From: an uncultured Coriobacteriaceae bacterium
GTDB lineage: Bacteria > Actinomycetota > Coriobacteriia > Coriobacteriales > Eggerthellaceae
Direction of reading: 5' to 3'
Length of the DNA stretch: 64,000 nt
Assembly: GCA_949294735.1 (NCBI GenBank)
Contig: CASFII010000001.1
Span: 1-64,000 of the forward strand
Shown here: piece after piece, positions 51,118-60,496 of the stretch
Position numbering within the stretch: position 1 is the stretch's first letter
How the letters are laid out: each line of letters starts with the position of its first letter
Notes under the pieces: generated by a model
What the model was told of the DNA's origin: nothing
Seen by the model: only the letters and a program-made list of their open reading frames with translations
Databases searched by the model: none
Made by a program: the position numbers and the translations under genes

Positions 51118-52290
51118 TCAACGAGACATGACTCGTAAGCGTTGCTTGTATGCTTTGAGGTTCGCCTTTAAATCGGTCATGTTGGTGCAGCCAAAAGCTT
51201 CCAGATAGGCGTTCGCTAATACAAAGGCAAGCTCGGCTTCTGCTACCACAGCGCAAGCTGGAACCGCGCATACGTCACTTCGTTCCTTTGAGGCCTCAGC
51301 CGGTTCAAGCGTATCCAGGTTCACCGTCTGCAAAGGGTTTTTAAGCGTTGGAATAGGTTTCATAGCAGCTGAAACAATCAACGGCATACCCGTGCTCATG
51401 CCGCCTTCCAAACCACCGGCATTGTTGCTCGTACGCAAAAAGCCACTCTTTTTATTGTTGATAATGCTGTCGTGAACCTGAGATCCTACGCGGTTTGCCG
51501 CTTCAAAGCCCAAACCGAATTCAACACCCTTGATAGCAGGTATGGAGAAGAGCGCTGCCCCAATGCGTGAAGTCAGGCGATCTTTTGCTTGTGCATAGCT
51601 CCCAAGCCCAGGAACCAAACCTGTTGCAACCACCCGAAACGTTCCGCCCAAGCTTTCCCCTGCCTCTTGAGCTGCGTCAATAGCCTGCTTCATTTGTTCA
51701 GAAACATCTTTGTCGGGGCAGCGAACTTCGCTCATTTCAATATCGAGCGGCTTGTAATCAGGTGCTACCATCAGGGGATCTTCTTCATTTAAATGAACAT
51801 CCCCAATAGAGGTAACATAGGAAAAAATTTCTACACCCAAATCTGCCAAGAGTTCCCTGGCTATGCCCGCAGCCGCAACACGTGCAGCCGTTTCTCTGGC
51901 ACTCGCGCGTTCAAGAATGTCGCGGCAATCTTCGGTGTTAGTTTTCAAAGCGCCTACTAAATCCGCATGACCAGGACGAGGGGTAACTTCTCGCTGCAAG
52001 TTTTCTGGTGCGTTACCGAAAACACTCATGCGGTCTTGCCAGTTTTTCCAGTCTTTGTTTTCAATGGCAAGCGTAATAGGACTACCTAAGGTTTTGCCGA
52101 AACGAACCCCTGCGGTAATTTGCACCGTGTCACGCTCAATTTTTTGACGACCACCACGCCCATAGCCAGACTGCCTGCGCGCAAGGTCACTATTGATATT
52201 CGCTTCGTTAATTTTTAAGCCTGCTGGCACCCCTGACACAATGGCAGTAAGTGCGGGACCGTGGCTTTCACCTGCTGTAATGTAATCCAT
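51118..52290 (-). CDS. aroC: Chorismate synthase
   Basis: Last step of the shikimate pathway, EPSP to chorismate, using reduced FMN. The 390-aa protein has the N-terminal TAGESHGPALTAIVSG, RRQSGYGRGGRQ, the conserved RPGHADLVG, SARETAARVAAG-type helix and the C-terminal NNAGGLEGGMSTG and VPACAVVAEAELAFVLA. ATG 52290 has AGGAAC upstream; the 14-codon extension is not used. Lies 23 bp before aroK. Confidence 0.96.
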   Translation of the reverse strand: MDYITAGESHGPALTAIVSGVPAGLKINEANINSDLARRQSGYGRGGRQKIERDTVQITAGVRFGKTLGSPITLAIENKDWKNWQDRMSVFGNAPENLQREVTPRPGHADLVGALKTNTEDCRDILERASARETAARVAAAGIARELLADLGVEIFSYVTSIGDVHLNEEDPLMVAPDYKPLDIEMSEVRCPDKDVSEQMKQAIDAAQEAGESLGGTFRVVATGLVPGLGSYAQAKDRLTSRIGAALFSIPAIKGVEFGLGFEAANRVGSQVHDSIINNKKSGFLRTSNNAGGLEGGMSTGMPLIVSAAMKPIPTLKNPLQTVNLDTLEPAEASKERSDVCAVPACAVVAEAELAFVLANAYLEAFGCTNMTDLKANLKAYKQRLRVMSR

Positions 52291-52356
52291 TGTTCCTGCC
52301 TTTGCGATAAGAATGAGTGTATTGTAGCGCACTTATACCAAAATACGGTGCGCGCC

Positions 52357-53280
52357 CTAGAGATTAAACTGAGCTGCCTTTGCCATGCGCTCAAAAAGCT
52401 CTTCCTCAGTGTAAGTGAGCTCAATTTCGTTGATGTCGCAAAGAGTTTGCACGGTTACTACCGCCTGAGCCACCAGCATTCCAGCTCCGTCATAGGTAGA
52501 GCACCCTGCCGCCTTCGCCGCAGTTACCAGCGCGGTTTCACCATGACCATACACAGCATCAAACACCCATTGACCTTCGTGTAATAGTTCGGTATTAAAC
52601 GGAGCCTTGTCGTTTGACTTCATACCAAGCGGCGTCGCGTTCACAATTAAATCTGCAGCTTCTAAAGCCTGCGTAGAAGAGGTATAACTTCCGAACTTGA
52701 AGGTAGTTTCTACAAAAGCAGTACGGAAGCTCCTATGATGTTCTTTCGCTGCAGGCAAATCGATGGTTGCGTTCGCTAAAATGCCATACTCTTTCAAGTA
52801 ATGTTTCAAAGCCGCTTCAGAACGACGTTTGTTGCGACTGAGCAGAATTACTTCCCTGGCTCCTGCAACTGCGGCTGCTTGCACAATGGCTAAAGCCGTT
52901 GCACCTGTTCCACAAACACAGACAGACTTTTCATGAAAATCAAAACCGCAGCGTTCGAGATTCGCAATACAACCCTGTCCATCAGTATTGAACGCCAAAA
53001 GCGCACTCCCCTTTTTAACCAGAAGGTTAGCCCCGCCCGCTAACCGCGCAGAAGCTGCCCGTGCGGTAGCGGCCTTAAGCGCCAAAGGCTTATAGGGCGT
53101 GGTGATATTGATAGAAAGAAATTTACGCGCGTCCAAAAATGCTTGCGCTTCTTCTTCGGTGGCACAGTCTTTTAAAGCATACTGCCAGGGCAACTTCAAG
53201 CTGGCATACACCGCGTTATACATATCGGGAGACTTTGAATGAGCAATAGGATGACCGAGTAGATAAAGTTTTTCACTCAT
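52357..53280 (-). CDS. aroE: Shikimate dehydrogenase
   Basis: NADPH-dependent reduction of dehydroshikimate. The 307-aa protein has the substrate motif GHPIAHSKSPDMYNAVY at residues 9-25, the catalytic Lys in INITTPYKPLA near 66, the catalytic Asp in FNTDGQG near 102, nucleotide loop VCGTGATALA near 126 and NATPLGM. ATG 53280 is preferred (TTGGAG upstream) over the ATG four codons earlier. It follows yqeG and precedes aroC. Confidence 0.95.
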   Translation of the reverse strand: MSEKLYLLGHPIAHSKSPDMYNAVYASLKLPWQYALKDCATEEEAQAFLDARKFLSINITTPYKPLALKAATARAASARLAGGANLLVKKGSALLAFNTDGQGCIANLERCGFDFHEKSVCVCGTGATALAIVQAAAVAGAREVILLSRNKRRSEAALKHYLKEYGILANATIDLPAAKEHHRSFRTAFVETTFKFGSYTSSTQALEAADLIVNATPLGMKSNDKAPFNTELLHEGQWVFDAVYGHGETALVTAAKAAGCSTYDGAGMLVAQAVVTVQTLCDINEIELTYTEEELFERMAKAAQFNL

Positions 53281-53295
53281 ACGTTTCTCCAAACT

Positions 53296-53853
53296 CTATC
53301 TATCTTGTTCAGACAGCGTACGAACCGAATCGGGGCTTGGTTGCAAAGCGGCGCCCAAGTCTTCAGGAACCTTGTTTCCCATAATTAGGCGTTCCACATG
53401 ACGAAGCATCAGCGTGTGCGGCAAATCTTGCTCTACCAAAGGACGCAGCATATAAGCTTTCATAGCCAAAAAATGCGCACCCATCACATCGGTAATAAGC
53501 TGATCCCCAATAACCACAGTTTCTTTGCGTTTGGCGCCAATCTTCTTCAAGGCCATCAAGAACGCAGGTGGTAAAGGCTTAATTGCCTTTGCCACCAACG
53601 GCAGTTCCAACCTATCTGCAAGTTGATATACGCCTTCGTGCCAATTGTTCGAAAGGAGGCAAAATGTCAGCCCTGCATCACGCGCCTTCGCAAGCCACAT
53701 TCCTACGTCATAGGGAACTTCGTGGGTGTCGCGCGTTAGGATAGTGTTATCAATATCTAACAACACATACTTGATGCCGCAATCGAGCAAGTCACGCTGA
53801 ATGTCTATTCGCGTAATGCGTGAAAAATATCGTTCAGGGTCAAAAAATCCCAT
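53296..53853 (-). CDS. HAD-family phosphatase, YqeG type
   Basis: Putative haloacid-dehalogenase phosphatase. The 185-aa protein shows motif I LLDIDNTIL with the nucleophile Asp near residue 33, motif II SNN, Lys in AKAIKPLPPAF, and motif III VVIGDQLITDVMGA near 118. YqeG relatives include the mitochondrial phosphatidylglycerophosphate phosphatase and are often next to aroE or yqeH; the bacterial substrate is not fixed. AGGAAAC precedes the ATG. Confidence 0.9.
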   Translation of the reverse strand: MGFFDPERYFSRITRIDIQRDLLDCGIKYVLLDIDNTILTRDTHEVPYDVGMWLAKARDAGLTFCLLSNNWHEGVYQLADRLELPLVAKAIKPLPPAFLMALKKIGAKRKETVVIGDQLITDVMGAHFLAMKAYMLRPLVEQDLPHTLMLRHVERLIMGNKVPEDLGAALQPSPDSVRTLSEQDR

Positions 53854-53921
53854 GTTGTTTCCTAGAACGTTTCCTCGTAGTCTTCCTGGTCACCTAAGCA
53901 GAGTACGCTTTGCACAAAGCA

Positions 53922-55097
53922 CTACGCATGTTCAGCAATGGTGGCCTGGTGCTCTTCGTAGGTTTTATCGAAGAAGTATTCCACGACACCTTCTTCATTG
54001 GGCCAGAAGGAGAAGAAGTAATAGTCTTCCATGTTTTCTGCCGGAGAGCAGGCAGCCTTAATGCTGTCCAAGCTTGGTGAACAAATTGGCGTTGGGGTAA
54101 GACCTTTGTGAACACGTGTATTGTATGGGCTATCTGTAGACCAATCGTAGTCGGTGGGGTCTTCGCCAATTTCATACGCCGTAGTGGCATCAGAACCTAA
54201 CAAACCATACGTTGGGGCGCCTTCATTGGCTAAGCGGTTATAAAACACCGCTGCTACCTTAGCACGAACTTCAGCATTATCAGGGGATTCCTTTTCAATG
54301 ATAGAAGCTAGAATAAGCGTCTGATAAGTATTTAAACCCTGACTTTCGGGATATGAATAGTCCAGATAAGCCACCTCAACTTGATACTGATCAAGCATCA
54401 TACGGATAACACTGTCAGCCGTAGCATCTTCTTGAATACCGTAGGTTTTAGGGAACAGGAACCCTTCCAAGGAATTGGTTCCCACGTCAGCTAAAAAGGC
54501 ATAGGAACCAGCGTAAACGCTAGCGTCGCTGGCTGCTTTGGTAAACTCTGCAGCGGTAATACGACCAGATGTCACCTGTTCTACGCTTGCCGCAATATCA
54601 TCGAGGGTATAACCTTCGGGAATGGTGAGGGCATCACCTAAAACGGCAGGACCTGCAATGATAGCCTCAATGAGTTCATCCACCGTCATGCCACCTGTAA
54701 AGGTGTATTCACCAGGTTTAAGTTGGTTGTCAACGCCCATTTCTTTAACGCGATTTGAAAAGTCTGCCGAAGAACCCACCAGACCGGCTTCTTGCAGTTC
54801 GTCGCCAATGGCGTTTGCACCAGAGCCTTCTTCAATTACCACTACAGCAGTTTCGCCTTCGGGAAGTGAAGCTTCTGCAGGGGCGCAGCTTTTCATAAGA
54901 AACATAACTGCTAACACCAGCAAGATAACAACAACCACTGCAGCGATACCCGCTCCAATGAGTGGACCTTTACTTTTCTTGGGCTGAATATAACTCGTGT
55001 CGTAAGTTTTAAATTGACGCTTAGCCTGTGCATGCGCTGCGCGTGCCGCGTGGTTCGGTCGACTAGAGTACGGTACATTTCGTCTTGCTGGAGACAT
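53922..55097 (-). CDS. mltG: Endolytic murein transglycosylase MltG
   Basis: Membrane-anchored enzyme that cuts nascent peptidoglycan strands and sets chain length. The 391-aa protein has a basic cytoplasmic stretch, one TM helix near residues 47-70, a LysM-like region (GSGANAIGDELQEAGL, LKPGEYTFTGGMTVDELI) and the YceG domain with catalytic Glu in ASIIEKES near 266 and FYNRL. It lies between ruvX and yqeG as in other actinobacteria. Confidence 0.94.
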   Translation of the reverse strand: MSPARRNVPYSSRPNHAARAAHAQAKRQFKTYDTSYIQPKKSKGPLIGAGIAAVVVVILLVLAVMFLMKSCAPAEASLPEGETAVVVIEEGSGANAIGDELQEAGLVGSSADFSNRVKEMGVDNQLKPGEYTFTGGMTVDELIEAIIAGPAVLGDALTIPEGYTLDDIAASVEQVTSGRITAAEFTKAASDASVYAGSYAFLADVGTNSLEGFLFPKTYGIQEDATADSVIRMMLDQYQVEVAYLDYSYPESQGLNTYQTLILASIIEKESPDNAEVRAKVAAVFYNRLANEGAPTYGLLGSDATTAYEIGEDPTDYDWSTDSPYNTRVHKGLTPTPICSPSLDSIKAACSPAENMEDYYFFSFWPNEEGVVEYFFDKTYEEHQATIAEHA

Positions 55098-55130
55098 ACC
55101 TTAACCTTTCATTTCTTTTCGTTATACGCC

Positions 55131-55571
55131 TTATAAAGCGTTGTAGTTTTCATCTGAAGCGTCAGCACGGGCATCAAGCCACGATTGTAAAAAGATTCCT
55201 GCCGCTATCATGTCAATTTTGCCACGCATTGCTTTTTCACTGAAACCCTTTTCACGCAAAAACCGTTTCGCTTCTTGCGAACTAAGACGTTCGTCGGTGA
55301 ATTCATAGGGAATCTGACATGCTTGACTGATTTTCTTGGCAGCTTCTTTTATGCGTGCCGCCTGAGGTCCTTCTTCTCCTGCCAAGGTGTAAGGAAGGCC
55401 GCACAACAAAAGCTCCGGCTCCCAATCTTCTAGTACCCGACGAAACGTTTTTGCGCAGGCAAGTACTTCAGCGGTCGGCAAAACGCACACGGGTGTAGAA
55501 ACGCGCTCGTGGGGGTCGCTTACTGCTACCCCCACGCGAACTTCACCAATATCTAATGCCAGAATTCTCAC
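55131..55571 (-). CDS. ruvX: Holliday junction resolvase-like RuvX (YqgF)
   Basis: RNase H-fold nuclease, implicated in recombination and in rRNA processing. The 146-aa protein has LALDIGEVRVGVAVSDP at residues 4-20 with the first catalytic Asp, LLLCGLPYTLAGEEGPQA, FTDERLSSQEAKRFL with the acidic Glu, and KIDMIAAGIFLQSWLD. It lies 14 bp after alaS on the same strand. Confidence 0.95.
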   Translation of the reverse strand: MRILALDIGEVRVGVAVSDPHERVSTPVCVLPTAEVLACAKTFRRVLEDWEPELLLCGLPYTLAGEEGPQAARIKEAAKKISQACQIPYEFTDERLSSQEAKRFLREKGFSEKAMRGKIDMIAAGIFLQSWLDARADASDENYNAL

Positions 55572-55585
55572 TGATTCAAAACATC

Positions 55586-58225
55586 CTACAGCAGAATTTC
55601 TCGGGCACGCTGCAAGGCTGCTTCAATACCTGAGGCATCTTTGCCGCCAGCCTGAGCCATAGCGGGCTTGCCGCCACCGCCACCCTTAACGGCGGGAGCA
55701 ATTTCTTTAATGATGACACCTGCATTAAAGCCTGCTTCGATGGCTTCTGGAGTGCCAGCTGCCAACAAAATAGGTGAGTCGCCCTTGGTTGCAGCAAACA
55801 CAACTGCGCCAGGAGCACTCAAACGTGCGCGCACAATATCCCACTGGTTGCGCAGAGCGCCTGCATCAGCTTCACCAACCGAAGCAATAACCACAGGATA
55901 CCCCGCCTTAGCGGTTTGAGCAGCAGCTACAAGTGCGTTTACTCCGTCGTCGCTTGCCGCTTGTTTGCTCTGCTTCAATTCGGCCTGAAGTTCTTTGTAA
56001 GCCTTCTGGTTTGCTTCGGTGCGTGCTTCCACTTCCATCGGACGGCACTTGAGCGCTGCGGCCGTCGCCTTAAGTTCAGTTTCAAAACCATTCAAATAAT
56101 TCAGAGCATCGTAGCTGGTAACTGCTTCAATACGACGAAGGTTTGACCCAACGCTACTTTCGCTCACAATTTTCACTAAACCAATTTCAGCAGTATTTCG
56201 TACGTGGCAACCACCACACAATTCCTTAGAGAAATCGCCCGCTTCAACTACGCGAACCGCATCGCCATACTTTTCACCAAAGAGAGCCGTAACACCTGCT
56301 TCGCGTGCTGCGTCTAAGGAAGTTTCATAAATAGTGGTGTTGTGCGCCTGCATAATGAAGTCGTTGGCAATGGATTCGATTTCAGCCAACTGCTCTGGCT
56401 TCACCGCTTCAAAATGAGTAAAGTCAAAACGCAGACGATCAGGAGTTACCAAACTACCTGCCTGCTTTACGTGGTCGCCTAAAACCTTACGAAGTGATGC
56501 ATGCAGAATATGCGTTGCCGTATGGTTGCGGGTAATACGCGCGCGACGCTTAGCTTCAACGGCAGCGGTAACCTCATCACCCACTGAAATGGAACCATCA
56601 AGTACCTTTACCGTGTGGCACACCAAGCCCTTTTCAGGTGCCTGCGTGTCAACAACGTCAGCAACAAAACCTGATTCAGAAGCGATAGCGCCAGTGTCAC
56701 CCACTTCGCCGCCCATTTCGGCATAAAATGGCGTGGAATCCAGAATGATTTCGCCTCCTTCACCTGAAGACAGTGAGCTGGCACGCTGACCATCGCGAAC
56801 CAAGGCAACAACTTTTGCGGAAGCAGTCAGTACGTCATATCCCGTAAAGTTTGTTGGACCGAGTTCCTTCAGCAAGTCTGCGTGAATGCCGCCATAGGTG
56901 CTCCACGCTGCTTCAGCATCTTTGGTGTTTGCGGCACGAGCGCGTTCACGCTGTTCTTCCATACACACCTTAAACGCATCCATATCCACGGTTACACCTC
57001 GTGCTTCGCAGATTTCCTGGGTTACTTCCACAGGGAAGCCATAGGTATCGTGCAGCGTAAAGGCTTCCTTACCTGCAAGCACCGTTCCCTCTAGCGCATT
57101 CAAAGCATCTTCCAAGAAAGCTTGCCCCTGACGAAGAGTTGCGCCAAAGCGTTCTTCTTCAGACAAAATAACGCGGCGGGCAAGTTCGCGGTTTTCCACA
57201 ATCTCAGGATAGACGTCACCCATAAGGCGAACGATTTCGTCAACATATTCGTTTAAGAAGGCGCCTTCGATACCAATGAGATGCGCCTTCATAACGGCAC
57301 GGCGGAGCAAACGGCGCAACACATACCCACGACCTTCGTTGGAAGGCAGGATGCCGTCAGCAATCATAAAGGTAACGCTGCGGCTATGGTCGGCAATGAT
57401 GCGCAAGGAAAGATCAGCATCGTGGTCTTCACCGTAGGTTTTACCACTAAGGCGTTCCCCCACAGCAACCAAGCTGCGCAGTACGTCGGTTTCGTAGTTG
57501 GACTGTACGCCCTGCAGAATAGCAGCGATGCGTTCCAGACCCATGCCCGTGTCAATATTCTTCTTCGGCAGCGGTAAAAGCGTGCCGTCTTCCTGACCGT
57601 CGTACTGAGTAAACACTAAGTTCCAGTATTCCAAGAAGCGGTCACAGTCGCACCCTGGAGCACAGTCCGGACTGCCACAACCAAAGCTTTCACCCTGGTC
57701 ATAGTAGAGTTCTGAGCACGGACCGCACGGACCCGTGGGGCCAGCACGCCAGAAGTTGTCTTCTTCACCCAGTTTTGAAATATGGCTTTCAGGAACACCG
57801 AGCTTCTTCCAGATTTCGATGGTTTCATCGTCATCTTCATATACCGTAAAATACAGGCGTTCAGGTTCAAGGCCCAACACTTCCGTAGAGAACTCATAGG
57901 CCCAAGCGCACATTTCCTCTTTGAAGTAAGCACCGAAACTAAAGTTGCCCAGCATTTCGAAGAAGCTCAGGTGACGTCCTGTGGTGCCGATGATGTCAAT
58001 GTCGTTGGTGCGCACGCACTTTTGTACCGTTGTGGTACCAATATAGGGTGACTCCAATTGCTTTTGCTGCAGGAAGTAAGGCTTGAACTGTACCATGCCT
58101 GCACTGGTTAGTAGTAGCGAAGGGTCGTCAGGGATTAGCGAAGAAGAAGGCATACGCTTGCAACCCTTTTCTTCAAAAAACTTCAGGTATTTTTCGCGAA
58201 TTTCGGCAGTGGTTAAGTATTGCAT
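55586..58225 (-). CDS. alaS: Alanyl-tRNA synthetase
   Basis: Class II synthetase charging and editing tRNA-Ala. The 879-aa protein has the catalytic core (FFEEKGCKRMPSSSLIPDDPSLLLTSAGMVQFKPYF, RTNDIDIIGTTGRHLSFFEMLGNFSFG), the editing domain zinc motif HTATHILHASL near residue 560 with CGGCHVRNTAEIG near 660, and the Gly-rich C-terminal DHHA1 domain (AVKGGGGGKPAMAQAGG). A full-length protein. It precedes ruvX and follows the AI-2E family gene. Confidence 0.97.
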   Translation of the reverse strand: MQYLTTAEIREKYLKFFEEKGCKRMPSSSLIPDDPSLLLTSAGMVQFKPYFLQQKQLESPYIGTTTVQKCVRTNDIDIIGTTGRHLSFFEMLGNFSFGAYFKEEMCAWAYEFSTEVLGLEPERLYFTVYEDDDETIEIWKKLGVPESHISKLGEEDNFWRAGPTGPCGPCSELYYDQGESFGCGSPDCAPGCDCDRFLEYWNLVFTQYDGQEDGTLLPLPKKNIDTGMGLERIAAILQGVQSNYETDVLRSLVAVGERLSGKTYGEDHDADLSLRIIADHSRSVTFMIADGILPSNEGRGYVLRRLLRRAVMKAHLIGIEGAFLNEYVDEIVRLMGDVYPEIVENRELARRVILSEEERFGATLRQGQAFLEDALNALEGTVLAGKEAFTLHDTYGFPVEVTQEICEARGVTVDMDAFKVCMEEQRERARAANTKDAEAAWSTYGGIHADLLKELGPTNFTGYDVLTASAKVVALVRDGQRASSLSSGEGGEIILDSTPFYAEMGGEVGDTGAIASESGFVADVVDTQAPEKGLVCHTVKVLDGSISVGDEVTAAVEAKRRARITRNHTATHILHASLRKVLGDHVKQAGSLVTPDRLRFDFTHFEAVKPEQLAEIESIANDFIMQAHNTTIYETSLDAAREAGVTALFGEKYGDAVRVVEAGDFSKELCGGCHVRNTAEIGLVKIVSESSVGSNLRRIEAVTSYDALNYLNGFETELKATAAALKCRPMEVEARTEANQKAYKELQAELKQSKQAASDDGVNALVAAAQTAKAGYPVVIASVGEADAGALRNQWDIVRARLSAPGAVVFAATKGDSPILLAAGTPEAIEAGFNAGVIIKEIAPAVKGGGGGKPAMAQAGGKDASGIEAALQRAREILL

Positions 58226-58238
58226 TCCCAGTTTTTCC

Positions 58239-59672
58239 TTACTTTTCCGTTTCTTTTGTTTCGTCCTGGTTTAATTGTTGTTCGCTCTGCGGTTCGTTGC
58301 TGTCTTCGCAATGCGTTTCTTTGCGGTCAGCGCCAAGAGATTGTTTTTGCGAATCAGCACGTTGTGCAGCGTACAGGTCGTGTTTGAAGAGTTTTCCTAA
58401 AACCTCAGCTCTGCGCTGTTCGGTCTTTTCGGCACTAGCCACAGCCGCAGGATGCGGAGATGTTGCATCTTCCATAGGGTTGATACCCTCATCTTCCTTA
58501 GGCGTACCTTTGAAAAACACCCCATCGGTGGCAACAAGTCGCCTTCCTGTTTTCTTTTCAAAGTAGTACACGAAAACCGACTTACACACAGCTACCAGCG
58601 GAATTGCAGCCAGCATGCCAATAAGAGAACCCATAAGTCCGCTCATGGCGCCACCAATGGCAGAGCCAGCCATCAAGACCACTAACATCAGCGCAGGATG
58701 AATATCCACCGAGCTCTGCATAATCTTCGGAGAAATAAACGTATACACAAATTGCTGGATAACAATGGTGCCTAAAAGCGCCACAATAGCCGCAACAGGG
58801 CTTACAAAAATACCCACGACGGCGGCTAAAGCACCACCGAGCCACGGACCAATAATAGGAACGATATTCAACAAACCAGAAATACCACCCAACGCCATAT
58901 AGTTCGGAATACCCAGCAGTGCAAAGAGTAAGCCACTCGCAACGCCAATGATGGCGCACTGAAGAAGTGTCCCTTTGATATAACCACCCATAACACGGGT
59001 AAAAGTAAGATGCAGCATTTCCATGTCATCGGCGTGGCGTTCTCCCACCAAACGACGACACTCCCTGCCAAGCGCCGGTAAATCGAGCAAAATCCAGAAC
59101 GCAATAACAAAAGCAAAGCCCACGGCAACGAAGCTGTTCACCACAATGGTACCCACGGAAAGCACCCCGTCGGTGCTGATTTTCGCCAGATTAGCAGCCC
59201 ATGAAGCCAAAGAATTCTGGGCATCAGTTAACCACGAACGAACGACATCGTTGTCGAAAAGGTACTCATACTGCGTGTACAGATTGTTGCCCCAGTTGAT
59301 GAGTTCTTCAACATAGCGAGGCATACTGCTAAACAATCCAGCAAGCTGATCACCAAAACCGAAGGCAGGAGAAAAAATCAGGAAGCCTGCTAAACCAAGC
59401 ACAATAATCATGAGCACATACGCAATAGTCGTGCCCCAAACGCGGCTTACTCCCAATTTCTCCAGACGATTCACGGGGGTTCGCAAGCAGAACACAATAA
59501 TCATGGTCCACAAGATAATCCCCACGGGTACTGCCAGAATTTGCAGCAAATAAATCAGAACGCCCGTGAGCAAAATTGCACCCACAGCCGTCCAAACATT
59601 TAAGAAACGCCGACGCGCTTTCGTGCACTTCAGCGTTTCTTCGTTTTGTATGCTTTCGTTTAAATTGTCCAC
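58239..59672 (-). CDS. AI-2E family transporter (PerM/YhhT-like membrane protein)
   Basis: Eight-TM permease-like protein; relatives export autoinducer-2 or act as Na+/H+ antiporters, so the substrate is open. The 477-aa protein has paired N-terminal helices (LLTGVLIYLLQILAVPVGIILWTMIIVF), a middle extracytoplasmic part, and the family core around YIKGTLLQCAIIGVASGLLFALLGIPNYMALG and IPIIGPWLGG-like NIVPIIGPWLGG. A charged tail of about 100 residues follows the last helix. GTG 59672 is chosen since AAAGG lies 6 nt upstream; the frame continues to a TTG 9 codons earlier. It lies 13 bp before alaS. Confidence 0.88.
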   Translation of the reverse strand: MDNLNESIQNEETLKCTKARRRFLNVWTAVGAILLTGVLIYLLQILAVPVGIILWTMIIVFCLRTPVNRLEKLGVSRVWGTTIAYVLMIIVLGLAGFLIFSPAFGFGDQLAGLFSSMPRYVEELINWGNNLYTQYEYLFDNDVVRSWLTDAQNSLASWAANLAKISTDGVLSVGTIVVNSFVAVGFAFVIAFWILLDLPALGRECRRLVGERHADDMEMLHLTFTRVMGGYIKGTLLQCAIIGVASGLLFALLGIPNYMALGGISGLLNIVPIIGPWLGGALAAVVGIFVSPVAAIVALLGTIVIQQFVYTFISPKIMQSSVDIHPALMLVVLMAGSAIGGAMSGLMGSLIGMLAAIPLVAVCKSVFVYYFEKKTGRRLVATDGVFFKGTPKEDEGINPMEDATSPHPAAVASAEKTEQRRAEVLGKLFKHDLYAAQRADSQKQSLGADRKETHCEDSNEPQSEQQLNQDETKETEK

Positions 59673-59702
59673 AAACAACCTTTGTAAACTGATTCTCAAA
59701 CG

Positions 59703-60356
59703 TTATTTCGTTTCAGCGCTATCAGAAGCCTGTGCGGGAGCATACGTGAAGTATTTACCGCTTCCAGAGCGAACATTTTCAACTTCCGTAGTGCCAGATG
59801 CTTCTTCGGGTTCGCTGGGTTCGGCAACAGGAACTTCTGCAGCAGGTGCTGCTTCAGAAACTGCTACCTGAGGCTCAGGCGAGCCTTCTGCAATAGCCTT
59901 TGCCGCTTCGGCCTTGTCTTCGCCAAGCGCAATAGATTCATCACTTGCATGCTTCGTCTTAAACACGCTACGAACCTTATCCGTCACGCTATTCACCAGT
60001 TCCTTTGGTGTATTAGCCATAGCATCTACTGCGTTCATAGTGTTCGAAACCGAGCCAGCAATTTCAGTCACGTCTTCTAAGATTTGATCCACGCGCATCA
60101 TTTCCAAATTAGCGGCGTCAACGGTAAGCGACACTCGTTCTACCAAAGGATCAACCTTGGCGCTTGCAGGTTCTAACGCCTTTGTGATGTTTTCCACGTG
60201 TTCCAGCGTTGGCGTGATTTGTTTCTGCAGGTCATCGACAGTTTTGCGCGCTTTACGCACCGTGGCAACCAGCTCAAAAATGAACCAGATTAAAGTGATG
60301 CCTACCAAAACATAGACAACCGGCAAAGCAATGCTTAACATTTCTTCAAATTCCAC
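59703..60356 (-). CDS. DUF948-like membrane-anchored coiled-coil protein
   Basis: A 217-aa protein with one N-terminal TM helix (residues 8-30), a heptad-patterned region to about 135 (KTVDDLQKQITPTLEHVENITKAL, MMRVDQILEDVTEIAGSVSNTMNAVD), and an Ala/Glu/Pro-rich tail that is probably disordered. DUF948 proteins are often upstream of alaS in actinobacteria; function unknown. The start is GTG at 60356 with GGAGG upstream. TATAGT at 60385-60390 (minus strand) is a likely -10 box. Confidence 0.82.
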   Translation of the reverse strand: MEFEEMLSIALPVVYVLVGITLIWFIFELVATVRKARKTVDDLQKQITPTLEHVENITKALEPASAKVDPLVERVSLTVDAANLEMMRVDQILEDVTEIAGSVSNTMNAVDAMANTPKELVNSVTDKVRSVFKTKHASDESIALGEDKAEAAKAIAEGSPEPQVAVSEAAPAAEVPVAEPSEPEEASGTTEVENVRSGSGKYFTYAPAQASDSAETK

Positions 60357-60384
60357 GATGACCTCCTGTCAAACAGAACACTTT

Positions 60385-60390
60385 ACTATA
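60385..60390 (-). promoter_or_regulatory. -10 box TATAGT upstream of the DUF948-alaS operon
   Basis: TATAGT with CAGACG 17 nt upstream; the -35 is weak. The transcript would begin about 25 nt before the GTG and include GGAGG. Confidence 0.45.
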
Positions 60391-60496
60391 CCACGTAGCG
60401 GCTTTTTCGTCTGCTTGGAACAGGCATAATTCAGGGTTTGTTCACGCGAAACGTATGAATAGTTTGCTCTCGTGCGCACCATGTATGGTAAGAGGT